Below are positions 50,982-60,709 of a stretch of 64,000 nt of DNA, one piece after another. Below the pieces are notes generated by a model that did not search any database, was not told the DNA's origin, and saw only the letters and a program-made list of their open reading frames with translations. The stretch is from positions 607,154 through 671,153 of the forward strand of contig NZ_SOCE01000001.1 in the NCBI RefSeq assembly GCF_004365175.1, in the 5' to 3' direction. Made by a program: the position numbers and the translations under genes. The stretch comes from Kribbella voronezhensis. Its GTDB lineage: Bacteria; Actinomycetota; Actinomycetes; Propionibacteriales; Kribbellaceae. Position 1 is the first letter of the stretch; every line of letters begins with the position of its first letter.

Positions 50982-52076
50982 TCAGCGGGCCCAGGTCCTG
51001 GCCACCCGCTCGGCCACGGCGGCCAGCGAACCGTGCGGGTCGGCGAACGCGCGCTCCTCACCGACCGCGTCGATCAGCGAATAGGCGGACTCCACGCCCA
51101 TCGTGCGCATCTCCCGCGACCCGATCTGCACCTTGCCCGCGAGAACGACGCAGGGCCGCATCGCCTCGTTCGCCACCTTCGCCACACCCGCGATCACCTT
51201 GCCGTCGCGGGACTGGAAGTCGAACGCCCCCTCGCCGGAGATCACCAGGTCGACCTGGCCCGCCTTCTCCCGCAGCCCCGTGAGCTCCGCCACCAGGTCG
51301 ATCCCCGACACGCGTTCGGCACCGAGCAGCAACAGCGCGTAACCAAGACCGCCCGCCGCGCCCGCGCCCTTGGCATCAGCGGTCTTCCGGCCGGCCAGCT
51401 CGGCGAACTTGGTCAGCCAGCCGTCAACCTCGGGCTTGCGCTCGTCGGCGATCCCCTTCTGAGTGCCGAAGATGTTGGTCGCGCCGCGCAACCCGAGCAT
51501 CGGGTTCTCGACGTCGCTCGCTGCCACGAACTCGATGCCCGCCGCCCTGGTCCGGGCCGGTTCCAGGTCCACCTCGGTCAAGTTCGCGAGGCCGGCGGCA
51601 CCCTTGCTGAGCTCGCCGCCCTTTGCTGTTGCGCCGAGTGCGGCGAGGAGGCCGGCGCCCGCATCGTTCGTCCCCGAGCCGCCGAGGCCCAGGATGACCC
51701 GCTTCGCTCCGGCGTCGACGGCCGCCGCGATCAACTGGCCCACGCCGTACGTCGTCGCGTCCTCGGGCCGCCGTTGCTTCGGCTCGACCAGGTGCAACCC
51801 GCACGCCTGCGCGGTCTCGACGTACGCCGTCTCGCCCGCGACCAGCACCGTCGCCGGGACCTCGTCGCCAAGGGGCCCGCGCACGGTGACCGACAGCAGC
51901 GTGCCGTCGACCACGGCGGACAGCACGTCGATGAACCCGGGCCCGCCGTCGGCCATCGGCGCCACCAGCACCTCGGCCTCCGGATCCCGCCGCCGCCACC
52001 CTTCCTCGATCGCGGCCGCGGCCTCGACAGCCGTCAACGTCCCAGCGAACTTGTCCGGAGCAATCAGCACGCGCAT
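50982..52076 (-). CDS. Glycerate kinase
   Basis: 364 residues from ATG 52076; an ATG 9 nt earlier abuts the GGGAGG box. Type I glycerate kinase, with MRVLIAPDKFAGTLTAVEAA at the start, PMADGGPGFIDVL and LGLGGSGTNDAGAGLLAALG as the nucleotide and substrate loops, and VISGEGAFDFQSRDGKVIAG near the end. It phosphorylates D-glycerate to 2- or 3-phosphoglycerate, linking glyoxylate or glycerate breakdown to glycolysis. No glyoxylate genes are adjacent. Confidence 0.93.
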   Translation of the reverse strand: MRVLIAPDKFAGTLTAVEAAAAIEEGWRRRDPEAEVLVAPMADGGPGFIDVLSAVVDGTLLSVTVRGPLGDEVPATVLVAGETAYVETAQACGLHLVEPKQRRPEDATTYGVGQLIAAAVDAGAKRVILGLGGSGTNDAGAGLLAALGATAKGGELSKGAAGLANLTEVDLEPARTRAAGIEFVAASDVENPMLGLRGATNIFGTQKGIADERKPEVDGWLTKFAELAGRKTADAKGAGAAGGLGYALLLLGAERVSGIDLVAELTGLREKAGQVDLVISGEGAFDFQSRDGKVIAGVAKVANEAMRPCVVLAGKVQIGSREMRTMGVESAYSLIDAVGEERAFADPHGSLAAVAERVARTWAR

Positions 52077-52205
52077 GTCGCCCATCCTCCCTTACTCCAA
52101 CGCCACCTCCGTCCGCCCCACCAACCCACGGACACCGAGCCGCCGATCACGCCGCGCTGCGATCTGCGGCGTCCGGCGAACCCTGGGCGAGGGATGATCG
52201 GGCCC

Positions 52206-52682
52206 GTGAAGAAGACGACACATGAATACGGCGACCGGATCGGGGCTACGGCGGTACTGCGAGTCGGCGCGGCCGCGGCTGTGCTCGACGGCGACCGGTT
52301 GCTGTTGACCAGGCGCAGCGACAACGGCGAGTGGTGCCTTCCGGGCGGCGGGGTCGATCCCGGTGAACGTCCTGCCGAGACCGCTCAGCGAGAGGTGCTG
52401 GAGGAGACCGGGCTGACCGTGCGAGTGACCGATCTGCTCGGGGTGTACTCCGACCCCGATGTGGTCGTCTCCTACCCGGACGGCAACCGCGCGCAGATCG
52501 TCGGGATCCTGTTCCGGGCAGAGCAGGTCGAAGGCACCGCGGGCTTGTCGGACGAGGTCACCGAGGTCGGCTGGTTCACCGCCGAGGAGGCTGCGCAGCT
52601 GACCCTCATCGCCAACCACGTGCCGCTGCTCCCCACCGCCTTCGGAACAGATCGGCCCTACTTCAACGAGCCCGTGCACTGA
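52206..52682 (+). CDS. Nudix hydrolase
   Basis: 158 residues from GTG 52206; the open frame extends far upstream across the glycerate kinase gene but is not coding there. The Nudix box GGGVDPGERPAETAQREVL followed by EETGL fits the consensus exactly. Such enzymes cut nucleoside diphosphate-X compounds; the substrate is unknown. Its last 20 nt overlap the tail of the convergent FAD gene. Confidence 0.9.
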   Translation: MKKTTHEYGDRIGATAVLRVGAAAAVLDGDRLLLTRRSDNGEWCLPGGGVDPGERPAETAQREVLEETGLTVRVTDLLGVYSDPDVVVSYPDGNRAQIVGILFRAEQVEGTAGLSDEVTEVGWFTAEEAAQLTLIANHVPLLPTAFGTDRPYFNEPVH

Positions 52683-53898
52683 CTCCGGTGAGACCAAGGT
52701 GACGCACCACCGCGTTGGCAGCCCGACGCCCTGACACCAGCGCTCCCTGGATGGACGCCGTGTCGCGGTGGTCGCCTGCGACGAACAGACCTTCGCCCAG
52801 CTCGACCGACTGCCTTGCGACCAGCGGCGCCGGCTGTTCGGGCAGTGCCGCGGGAATGTCGTGGCGCACGACCAGGTCCCAGCTACCGGCCGACTGCCCG
52901 TACATCCGGCTCAGCTGGATCCGTACTTCGCTCTCGACCGCAGCACTGGGCCAGAGCGTGGTCGCTTGGACCAGGTGCCTGCCGGGCGGCGCGTACGACG
53001 GGGCGACGTTCGACACCACTGCGGTGTTCACGACCGGCCCGTCCTGGTTGCCGTCGACCACCAAGAGCCTGTCCGAGCGCGGCGCTTCGTCCGTCGCGAA
53101 CCAATAGGTACTGAGGCCCTTCATCCGCGGCGTCTTCAACGGCACGAGTTCTGCAGCCGGATCGGTGGCGATCACCACTGCCTTCGCTTCCAGCCTGCCG
53201 TCCGTCGTGTCGACCGACGGTCCCCCAGCGATCGCGGTGGCCGCCACTCCGAGCTGTACCGGGTCGTGGAGGCGTGCGGCCAACTGCTGCGGCAACGCTG
53301 TCATCCCGGCGGCCGGCAGACCCGGCGTACCGAGGAGGAAGGCGCGCAGTAGGAGCCGTACAAAGGCAGCCGACGTCGTGCCGTCATCCGACGCCAGTAC
53401 TCCGGCCAGGAACGGCTCGAGGATCTCCGAACGCAACCGGCCCGATACCCCGGCCTTGTCGAGCGACTCGGCCAGCGGCTCGTCACGGCCGGCAAGTAGG
53501 CGAGGCACTTTGCCGAGCGCCGGTGCTGCCCAGGCCGCCAGCCGAGCCAGTTCGGCCGGCCTGACGTAGCCGCTGAGTAGCGAGCGTCCGATCAGCTCGG
53601 GATTGCGCCTGGGGTCGGCAACCACCGCAGTACGGCCATGTGTCGCGACAGCGACTCCGGCTGCGAAGGAATGCAGGTCGAGCGCCGTCAGGTCGACGTA
53701 CCGCTGGGCTGCGGGGTAGGACGGGTTCAGTAGCTGGAAGCCACGATCACAGCGGTAACCATCGATCACGTCGGTGCGAATGCGGCCGCCGACAGCGTCG
53801 GAGGCCTCCAGCACCGCGACGGACAGCCCTCGATCCTGGAGGGCCACCGCGCAGTTGAGACCCGCCAGTCCAGCACCGACCACGATGACATCAGCCAT
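52663..53898 (-). CDS. FAD-dependent amine oxidase/phytoene dehydrogenase-like oxidoreductase
   Basis: 411 residues from ATG 53898; upstream codons to 53970 are unlikely. The dinucleotide fold is DVIVVGAGLAGLNCAVALQD, ending with a conserved Glu in VAVLEASDAVGGRIRTD; the C-terminal FAD contact is EGLFVAGDHRDTASIQGALV. The family includes protoporphyrinogen and carotenoid oxidases. No carotenoid genes are near, and the substrate is unknown. Confidence 0.87.
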   Translation of the reverse strand: MADVIVVGAGLAGLNCAVALQDRGLSVAVLEASDAVGGRIRTDVIDGYRCDRGFQLLNPSYPAAQRYVDLTALDLHSFAAGVAVATHGRTAVVADPRRNPELIGRSLLSGYVRPAELARLAAWAAPALGKVPRLLAGRDEPLAESLDKAGVSGRLRSEILEPFLAGVLASDDGTTSAAFVRLLLRAFLLGTPGLPAAGMTALPQQLAARLHDPVQLGVAATAIAGGPSVDTTDGRLEAKAVVIATDPAAELVPLKTPRMKGLSTYWFATDEAPRSDRLLVVDGNQDGPVVNTAVVSNVAPSYAPPGRHLVQATTLWPSAAVESEVRIQLSRMYGQSAGSWDLVVRHDIPAALPEQPAPLVARQSVELGEGLFVAGDHRDTASIQGALVSGRRAANAVVRHLGLTGVSARAR

Positions 53899-54019
53899 GC
53901 CGTGATGCTTGCACAGGGCATCGTCGTCGGGCGCGTGGACGCGTGTGGAGCAGCGGCGGCAATTTCGCATTCTGGGCAGTGAGGTGCACCACGCGGTACG
54001 AGACCTCCCTCATGGCACG

Positions 54020-55210
54020 ATGGTTGACGTGACGACCACCGCAACCGGTTCGAAGTCCCTTCCCCTGCTGTTCCTGGGCCGCGACACCGACCCGCACTCC
54101 GAGCGCGGCGTCGAATGCCCGGGCGCGCTTCCGCCGGCTTCCGACCCGGACCTCGTCGAGCGGGCTCTGAAGGCCAAGGCCGCGCTCGGTGACCAGGTGT
54201 TCGTGCTGGGTCACCACTACCAGCGCGACGAGGTGATCCAGTTCGCCGACGTCACGGGTGACTCGTTCAAGCTGGCGCGCGACGCGGCGGCCCGCCCGGA
54301 CGCGCCGTACATCGTGTTCTGTGGTGTCCACTTCATGGCCGAGTCCGCCGACATCCTCACCAACGAGAACCAGACGGTGATCCTGCCCGACCTCGCGGCC
54401 GGCTGCTCGATGGCCGACATGGCCCGGATCCAGCAGGTCGAGGCAGCCTGGGACGCGCTCGCCGACGCCGGGATCGCGGACGTGACCGTGCCCGTCACGT
54501 ACATGAACTCCAGCGCCGACATCAAGGCGTTCTGCGGCCGCAACGGCGGAGCGGTCTGTACGTCGAGCAACGCGGACGTCGCGCTCGACTGGGCCTTCCA
54601 GCAGGGCGAGAAGGTGCTGTTCCTGCCCGACCAGCACCTCGGCCGCAACACCGCCGTACTGAAGATGGGCATCAGCCTGGACGAGTGCGTCGTGTACGAC
54701 CCGCACAAGCCGGGCGGTGGCTTGACGCGCGAGCAACTGGCGGCGGCGAAGATGATCCTGTGGCGCGGGCACTGCTCGGTGCACGGCCGGTTCACGGCGG
54801 CATCGGTCGACGACGTCCGCGCGCGGGTGCCGGAGGTCAAGGTGATCGTGCACCCGGAGTGCCAGCACGAGGTCGTCACCAAGGCCGACCTGGTCGGCTC
54901 GACGGAGTACATCATCAAGACCCTCGATGAAGCCGAACCCGGTACGACGTGGGCCGTCGGCACCGAGCTGAACCTCGTGCAGCGGATGGCGAAACAGCAC
55001 ACCGACAAGAACATCCTCTTCCTGGACAAGACGGTCTGCTACTGCGCGACGATGAACCGCATCGACCTCCCGCACTTCGTCTGGGCCCTGGAGAACCTGG
55101 TCGCCGGCACCGTGGTCAACCCGATCAAGGTCGACCCCGACACCGAGAAGTACGCCAAGATCGCCCTCGACCGCATGCTCGCCCTCCCCGGCCGCTCCCA
55201 CCGCGACTGA
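54020..55210 (+). CDS. nadA: Quinolinate synthase A
   Basis: 396 residues from ATG 54020; a GTG 9 nt later is also possible. It condenses iminoaspartate with dihydroxyacetone phosphate to quinolinate in NAD synthesis. Conserved segments are VLGHHYQRDEVIQFAD, the first [4Fe-4S] Cys in VFCGVHFMAESA, MNSSADIKAF, HPECQHEV and KTVCYCATMNRID with the remaining Cys ligands. nadB and nadC are not adjacent. Confidence 0.96.
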   Translation: MVDVTTTATGSKSLPLLFLGRDTDPHSERGVECPGALPPASDPDLVERALKAKAALGDQVFVLGHHYQRDEVIQFADVTGDSFKLARDAAARPDAPYIVFCGVHFMAESADILTNENQTVILPDLAAGCSMADMARIQQVEAAWDALADAGIADVTVPVTYMNSSADIKAFCGRNGGAVCTSSNADVALDWAFQQGEKVLFLPDQHLGRNTAVLKMGISLDECVVYDPHKPGGGLTREQLAAAKMILWRGHCSVHGRFTAASVDDVRARVPEVKVIVHPECQHEVVTKADLVGSTEYIIKTLDEAEPGTTWAVGTELNLVQRMAKQHTDKNILFLDKTVCYCATMNRIDLPHFVWALENLVAGTVVNPIKVDPDTEKYAKIALDRMLALPGRSHRD

Positions 55211-55238
55211 CCCGCGGGTTTCAGCGGCTTGTCGACAC

Positions 55239-55254
55239 TCCTTCAGCTGAAGGA
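55239..55254. repeat. 16-bp perfect palindrome between convergent nadA and glycosyltransferase genes
   Basis: TCCTTCAGCTGAAGGA is self-complementary without a loop. A weaker hairpin with arms CGCCT/AGGCG follows at 55282-55298. Together they may stop transcription from both sides. Confidence 0.45.
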
Positions 55255-55308
55255 TGCAGATGATTCAACGGCTGACCCGCTCGCCTTCGGTTGAGGCGTG
55301 TGGGTGGT

Positions 55309-56454
55309 TCAGCGGCTGGCGGGTTGGGCGGAGTACCAGTCGGCGAGGATGGCGGGGAGGCGGTCGGGTGCCCAGCGGGTGACCGGATCGATCCTCCTCG
55401 TGATGTTGCCTAGGGCATCAGCCAGGGCGCCGACAACATCGCCGCGCCATGGCACGACCGCGCCTTCGCCCGGCCCGACGAGCGCAGCCGGTGCGCCGCG
55501 ATCCAGACAGACCACCGGGCATCCGCGCGCCAGCGCCTCCGCGATCGTCCACGCCGCCGGCGCCCGCAACCACGGCGCGAGCAACGCATCAGCTCGCAAC
55601 AACGAAGTCAGCACCTGCGCCCGCGGCACGTCGCCACGGAACTCCACCCGATCCCGTACGCCGAGGCGCTCGGCCAGCCGCTCCGCCCGACGCCAGTCCG
55701 GCCCATCCCCCATCACCCGCAACTCCCACCGCGCCGCGGCCGGACGAGCGAGCGCGTTGATCGCAAGCAACAGTCCCTTGTCCGGAACGAGCCGCCCGGC
55801 GAACACCGCAGTACTGGTGCCCACGGCACCGAACCCGTCACCCGGCCCTCCCCCACCGGTGACCGGCCGAATCGCGGCCATCGGCTCGACGATCACCCGG
55901 CGATCCAGCCGCGCGGCAACATCGTTGTCCTGAGCAACCACCAGATCAGCCTGCCGGCCGGCTCTGCGGTTGAACATCCACCGCGTCACGGCCGCGCCGT
56001 ACCGGCGCCCCAATTCGGCCGTGAGACCACCAGGCCCCAACCAGTGCGTGAGACTCAACGGAATCGGCGTCGGCAGACTGATCGGTCCCCAGATCACCCG
56101 CGCCTGGCCCGACGTCGCCGTACCGGAAGGGACGCCCCGCTGACCGACAGTCAAATGATGGATCACCGCGAAGTCGTGTTCGTCATGCAAACGCTGGACT
56201 TTGCGGGCCGCGTGCCGGAACCACAGCGAATCGGACCACCAGTAGTCCCGCCGCCAAGGCAGGTCCAACGGCACGATGGTCAATCCCGGAACAGGCCGGA
56301 CCAGCAACTCCTTGCGGATCAACTCCGCCGAATCGCCCCGGGTGACCAGCCAGATCTCATGATCAAGTGCCGCCGCCTTGCACCACGCCCAGGTGGCACC
56401 GGCCTCACGGCGATCACCGGGGCTGCATCTGATGGCGCTGATCAGAATCTTCAT
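55309..56454 (-). CDS. Glycosyltransferase family 4
   Basis: 381 residues, GT-B fold. The C-terminal half is clear: VFAGRLVPDKGLLLAINALA, LRVMGDGPDWRRAERLAERL, and the nucleotide-sugar E-x7-E region LAPWLRAPAAWTIAEALARG with GCPVVCLD. The N-terminal half (MKILISAIRCSPGDRREAGA, and SGQARVIWGPISLPTPIPLS) resembles enzymes that extend exopolysaccharides. Donor and acceptor are unknown. A solitary gene with a 396-bp upstream gap. Confidence 0.88.
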   Translation of the reverse strand: MKILISAIRCSPGDRREAGATWAWCKAAALDHEIWLVTRGDSAELIRKELLVRPVPGLTIVPLDLPWRRDYWWSDSLWFRHAARKVQRLHDEHDFAVIHHLTVGQRGVPSGTATSGQARVIWGPISLPTPIPLSLTHWLGPGGLTAELGRRYGAAVTRWMFNRRAGRQADLVVAQDNDVAARLDRRVIVEPMAAIRPVTGGGGPGDGFGAVGTSTAVFAGRLVPDKGLLLAINALARPAAARWELRVMGDGPDWRRAERLAERLGVRDRVEFRGDVPRAQVLTSLLRADALLAPWLRAPAAWTIAEALARGCPVVCLDRGAPAALVGPGEGAVVPWRGDVVGALADALGNITRRIDPVTRWAPDRLPAILADWYSAQPASR

Positions 56455-56722
56455 CCGACCACCTGCCCCATCGGATCGGAACCCTTCATACCTGACCCCC
56501 AGGTCGTCCCCCCGCCGGCCGATACCTAGAACGGACGTCGAACTCCGAGAGTAGGACAGCCCTGCACGCCTTGCCTAGAAGCCCAACCGTCTCGCTACTG
56601 GGTGTACCAACGCAACTACACACAGCTGTCGCACTCACGCTAGCAGGAGTTCGACGCTAAAACAGCCGGAAGCGACGCCCGCGCAGGTGTGGCGACCTGG
56701 CATCGTTGCCGGGCCGGCGAAC

Positions 56723-56809
56723 GTCGTACGACAGCAGGTGAAGGTCATAAACCGCTGTCGTGCGACAACGGGTGTGGTGCTGACAGCCGCCGTCATGCGA
56801 CAGCGGGTG
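56723..56809. repeat. Three direct repeats with a palindromic GTCGTACGAC-like core
   Basis: GTCGTACGACAGCAGGTG (56723), GTCGTGCGACAACGGGTG (56757) and GTCATGCGACAGCGGGTG (56792) recur every 34-35 bp. They lie in the 396-bp gap (56455-56850) between the glycosyltransferase and the end of the sugar operon. The rest of that gap shows no gene; GTCGAACTCCGAG and a related GAGTTCGAC near 56533-56655 form a loose inverted pair. Confidence 0.6.
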
Positions 56810-56850
56810 CGGTGCTCCCAAACCGCTCAGGAAGCTGCGACCCCGGCGCG

Positions 56851-58326
56851 TCAGTGGCTCTGCAGACTGCCTACTCCCTCGATCAGCAACGAGCGGAAGA
56901 GCTTGTCTGCGGCGAGTTCTTTGTCGAAGACACTCTCGATCGACAGCATGGCATCGACCAGGCCGGCCGGTCCGGGACCTGCTGACGCAGCGGCTTCACG
57001 CAATCGAGCGGCCTGCGGATCATCCAGAGGCAGCTCGCGCCCGTTCACGTCTCGCCCGGCGGCGACGTAGACCATCCAGCCCGCCACCGCGAGCGAGGCA
57101 ACCCGCGGCTCGGCTCCGGCTTCGAGTCGATCGCGAACGGTTCCGAGCAACCTGACCGGCAGCTTCACCGACCCGTCCATGGCGACCTGCGCCGTCCGAT
57201 GTTTCAACGCCGGATTCGCGAATCGTTCGAGCACACTCGCCCCGTATGCCGTCAGGTCGAGCCCGTCAGGCGGAGTCAGAGTCGGAACGACGTCCCGCGT
57301 CATCAACTCGCCCGCCAGCTCCGCGAGCTCCGCATCGCGGACCGCCTCGGCGATGGTCTCGTACCCACGCAGACCACCCAGATAGGCGAGCATCGAGTGG
57401 GTGGCGTTCAGCATCCGGAGCTTGGCCTGCTCCCACGGCGCGACATCGTCGGTGAGCACAGCGCCGGCCCGCTCCCAGGCCGGCCGCGCACCCGCGAAAT
57501 CATCCTCGATCACCCATTGGATGAACGGCTCCGCGACAACCAGCGCCTCATCCCGTACGCCGAGCAGCCGCGCCGCTTCCTCCCGGTCGGCGTCCGTCGT
57601 CGCCGGCACGATCCGATCCACCATGCCGGCCGGGAAGCGGGTCGACTCCAACTGCTCCGCCAGCCGCTGCCTGGACGAAACAGCCTCGACCCTCGCCTCG
57701 GGCACGGATACAAGCGCGGCCGCGTAGTCCTCCATCAAGCGGCGCAGGAAGGGGCCGTTGGCAACCAAGTTGTCGCAGGACAGGATCGTGAGCGGTCCCG
57801 CTCCGGTCTCCGCACGGCGGACCAGTCCGGCGGCCAGTTGCCCGACCACCGTGCGCGGCGGCCGACCGGCAAGATCGGCCTGGATCTCGGGATCCGCCAG
57901 ATCGAGACCGCCGCCCGCGACGGCCCGATACCCCTTCTCGGTCACGGTCAACGTCACCAGCGTCACCGCCGGATCAGCGATCCGTGCCACGACCGCGGCC
58001 GGGTCCTCCGGCGCGGTGAGCACTTCGCGCATGCTCCCGATCACCTGCACAGAAGGCGAATCGAGACCGCGGGTGAGTACGGAGTACAGGCCGTCCTGCG
58101 GCGCCAACTGCTCCCGCACCGATGCGGATCGCTGGCTCACGCCGCTGATGCCCCAGCGGCTCTCACCGGTGATCGCCGCGGCGTGCTCGGTGAAGACGGC
58201 CTGATGCGCCCGGTGGAAGGCGCCGAGCCCGAGATGCACGATCCCGATGCTCAACTCCCGTGGGTCGACCTTCGGCGCCCACTCGACCGGCAGACTCCGC
58301 GAACTCAACCGCTCACTCACCCGCAA
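56851..58326 (-). CDS. uxuB: Mannitol dehydrogenase-family oxidoreductase, probable fructuronate reductase
   Basis: 491 residues. The Rossmann start is IGIVHLGLGAFHRAHQAVFT. The polyol-dehydrogenase catalytic set lies in KLRMLNATHSMLAYLGGL (Lys, Asn, His). The family includes mannitol, tagaturonate and fructuronate reductases. Position downstream of a mannonate dehydratase and a KDG-type kinase makes D-fructuronate to D-mannonate the best guess. It is the last gene of the operon and overlaps the kinase gene by 10 nt. Confidence 0.87.
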   Translation of the reverse strand: MRVSERLSSRSLPVEWAPKVDPRELSIGIVHLGLGAFHRAHQAVFTEHAAAITGESRWGISGVSQRSASVREQLAPQDGLYSVLTRGLDSPSVQVIGSMREVLTAPEDPAAVVARIADPAVTLVTLTVTEKGYRAVAGGGLDLADPEIQADLAGRPPRTVVGQLAAGLVRRAETGAGPLTILSCDNLVANGPFLRRLMEDYAAALVSVPEARVEAVSSRQRLAEQLESTRFPAGMVDRIVPATTDADREEAARLLGVRDEALVVAEPFIQWVIEDDFAGARPAWERAGAVLTDDVAPWEQAKLRMLNATHSMLAYLGGLRGYETIAEAVRDAELAELAGELMTRDVVPTLTPPDGLDLTAYGASVLERFANPALKHRTAQVAMDGSVKLPVRLLGTVRDRLEAGAEPRVASLAVAGWMVYVAAGRDVNGRELPLDDPQAARLREAAASAGPGPAGLVDAMLSIESVFDKELAADKLFRSLLIEGVGSLQSH

Positions 58327-59501
58327 ACCTCCACCGCTCGGGCCGCGTGGGCCTGTGATTCTTCAAGGGTCGCGACACGACCGGTACCGCCGAGGCCGCC
58401 GACGGACAGCGATGCGGCAGAAACCCCGAGCCTCACCGCGTCGATCAACTGGTCGCCGAGAGCGAGCCGTGCCGTGACCGTACCGGCGAACGAGTCACCC
58501 GCACCCGTCTGGTCAACCACCACCGGCGCCGCGATCGCCGCGACCTCGACCACCTCACCACCGTCATCCAGCAGCACCCCGTCAACTCCCCGAGTCAGCG
58601 CAACCGCCTCCACCCCAAGCGCCCGAAGCGCACCACAAACCGCCACCGGATCCCCGGCCCAGCCTTCCTCAGCCCCGCCACCGCCGTCTTCCTCGCCGCC
58701 GTGTTCCGTTGCACCGGCCCTGCCCTCGCCGCCGTGTTCCCTTGCACCACCACCGCCCCTGGCCTCACCGATGCCCGGCGCCCCGCCACGGTCCGATGCC
58801 TCGCCGCCGCCCAGTGCCTGGGTGCCGCTCCGTGACGCGACTCCGACGTTCGCCTCGTCGGCGCCTTCTCTTGGCCCGCCAGCTGGGTTGGCGGTGGTTA
58901 CCAGTTGAGCCTCGCGGGGCCACGCGGGTGTGACGAGGCGGGTGGACGGCGCGAGTGCGCGAAGGTGGGCTGCGGCGCCGTTCGCGTCGATCAGGCGAGG
59001 GCGCCAGTTCGGGTCGTAGACGAAGCATCTCGCGGCAGCAGCCGCGGCCTGGACAGCCTCTGCCGAGGAGGGCGAGATCGCGCAGGCGATTCCGCTGGCG
59101 AGCACGGCGCCTGCCCTCGCGACCAACTCCAGCGGAACGTCCGCCGGACCGAGCCCCGACCCCGCACTCCCCCGGCGGACATACGTGAACTCACGCGCAC
59201 CCGACGGGTCCGCGTGTTGCAGGTAAAGCCCGTGCTGCCCCTTGACCCGCATCACCAGCGAAGTGTCGATGCCGAGCGCAACCACACGTTCCAGCAGCCG
59301 GTCGCCGAGCTCGTCGTCAGGCACGCGAGCGAGCAACGCCGTGTGCGCTCCCGCCGCCGCAGACGCGGCGGCCGCGTTGAGCGCGTCGCCGGAGAAATTC
59401 AGCGTGAGCGCGACCCCCGCATCGAGCGGCTCGGTCGAACTCAGCTCGACCAGGATCTCCCCCAGCACCACCACATCCGGCGTCGCCGACGCACTCACCA
59501 T
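58317..59501 (-). CDS. kdgK: PfkB-family sugar kinase, probable 2-keto-3-deoxygluconate kinase, with low-complexity insert
   Basis: 394 residues, about 75 more than usual. N-terminal [13 protein letters not shown] and [20 protein letters not shown] and C-terminal [20 protein letters not shown] (catalytic Asp) are typical of PfkB kinases. Between them a Gly/Glu/Ala-rich stretch (~residues 205-277, DNA about 58670-58890) interrupts the protein after [10 protein letters not shown], before [19 protein letters not shown]. It probably forms a surface loop. In the pathway it would phosphorylate KDG to KDPG. It overlaps mannonate dehydratase by 7 nt. Confidence 0.87.
   Translation of the reverse strand: MVSASATPDVVVLGEILVELSSTEPLDAGVALTLNFSGDALNAAAASAAAGAHTALLARVPDDELGDRLLERVVALGIDTSLVMRVKGQHGLYLQHADPSGAREFTYVRRGSAGSGLGPADVPLELVARAGAVLASGIACAISPSSAEAVQAAAAAARCFVYDPNWRPRLIDANGAAAHLRALAPSTRLVTPAWPREAQLVTTANPAGGPREGADEANVGVASRSGTQALGGGEASDRGGAPGIGEARGGGGAREHGGEGRAGATEHGGEEDGGGGAEEGWAGDPVAVCGALRALGVEAVALTRGVDGVLLDDGGEVVEVAAIAAPVVVDQTGAGDSFAGTVTARLALGDQLIDAVRLGVSAASLSVGGLGGTGRVATLEESQAHAARAVEVCG
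58691..58748. repeat. Repeat inside the kinase insert
   Basis: Two 25-bp near-identical copies (58691-58715 and 58724-58748) lie 33 bp apart, both containing CTCGCCGCCGTGTTCC. They code for repeated EHGGE peptides. The 33-bp period keeps the frame, consistent with growth by slippage. Confidence 0.8.
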
Positions 59502-60709
59502 GGATGCACCGTTCCGTCCTCCAAACGGTTCACCGGCAGGTACGCCGGGCGGTAGGGATACTCAGCCGCGGCCTCCTCGTCGAGATCCACTCCGAGACCC
59601 GGCTCGTCGCTCGGCTGCAGGTAGCCATCGGCGAAGGTGTAGCCGTGCGGGAAGACCGCGTCGGTCTCCGCCGAGTGCGGCATGTACTCCTGCAACCCGA
59701 AGTTCGGGATCGAGATGTCCAACTGCAGAGCGGCCGAGAGGCAGACCGGGGACAGGTCTGTCGCACCATGCGAGCCACTGCGCACGTGGTACAGCGATGC
59801 CAGATCGAAGATCCTGCGGAGATGCGTGATCCCGCCGGCGTGCACGACTGTCGTCCGGACGAAGTCGATCAGCTGCTCCTGGATGAGTTGCTGGCAGTCC
59901 CAGATGCTGTTGAACACCTCGCCGACCGCGATCGGTGTCGTGGTGTGTTGCCGGATCAGCCGGAACCCTTCCTGCAGCTCGGCCCGCACCGGATCCTCGA
60001 TCCAGTACGGCGTGTAGGGCTCGAGCGACTTGCCCAGCCGAGCGGCCTCGATCGGGGTCAACCGGTGGTGGACGTCATGCAGCAGCCCGAGCGTCGGCCC
60101 GAACTCCGCGCGCACCTGGGCGAACACCGACGGAACATGCGCCAGGTACTTCTCGGTGGACCAGGCGCTCTCCTCCGGCAGAGCCGACTCGGCATTGGCC
60201 GGCTCGTACGTCGTACCGGCGTGCCCCACGCCGTAGGTCGAGGGCAGGCCCGGTACGCCGGTCTGGATCCGGACCGCTTTGTAGCCGAGGGCAACGAAAC
60301 GGTCGACCTCCTTCAGCAACCCGTCGGTGGTCTCGGCGCTCGCGTGCCCGTACACGGTGACGCCATCGCGACTTCGCCCGCCGAGCAGTTGATAGACGGG
60401 GAGCCCGGCGACCTTGCCCTTGATGTCCCACAGGGCCGTGTCCACTGCGGCGATCGCCGACATCGTGACCGGTCCGCGTCGCCAGTACGCACCTTGGTAG
60501 AGGTACTGCCAGGTGTCTTCGATCCGGGCAGGATCACGCCCGATCAGCAGCGGTACGACATGCTCGGTGAGGTAGGAGGCGACCGCGAGTTCACGGCCGT
60601 TCAGGGTCGCGTCCCCGATTCCGTACACGCCTTCGTCGGTCTCGATCTTGAGCGTGACGAAGTTGCGTCCCGGGCTGGTGACGACGACCTTCGCGGAGGT
60701 GATCCTCAT
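59495..60709 (-). CDS. manD: D-mannonate dehydratase (enolase superfamily, ManD/RspA type)
   Basis: 404 residues. The capping domain is [20 protein letters not shown]. The barrel carries metal ligands in [11 protein letters not shown] (Asp), [11 protein letters not shown] (Glu) and [13 protein letters not shown] (Glu). [11 protein letters not shown] and the long C-terminal tail are features of the mannonate dehydratase group. It removes water from D-mannonate to give 2-keto-3-deoxygluconate. It overlaps the upstream permease gene by four nt and the kinase by seven. Confidence 0.92.
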   Translation of the reverse strand: MRITSAKVVVTSPGRNFVTLKIETDEGVYGIGDATLNGRELAVASYLTEHVVPLLIGRDPARIEDTWQYLYQGAYWRRGPVTMSAIAAVDTALWDIKGKVAGLPVYQLLGGRSRDGVTVYGHASAETTDGLLKEVDRFVALGYKAVRIQTGVPGLPSTYGVGHAGTTYEPANAESALPEESAWSTEKYLAHVPSVFAQVRAEFGPTLGLLHDVHHRLTPIEAARLGKSLEPYTPYWIEDPVRAELQEGFRLIRQHTTTPIAVGEVFNSIWDCQQLIQEQLIDFVRTTVVHAGGITHLRRIFDLASLYHVRSGSHGATDLSPVCLSAALQLDISIPNFGLQEYMPHSAETDAVFPHGYTFADGYLQPSDEPGLGVDLDEEAAAEYPYRPAYLPVNRLEDGTVHPW

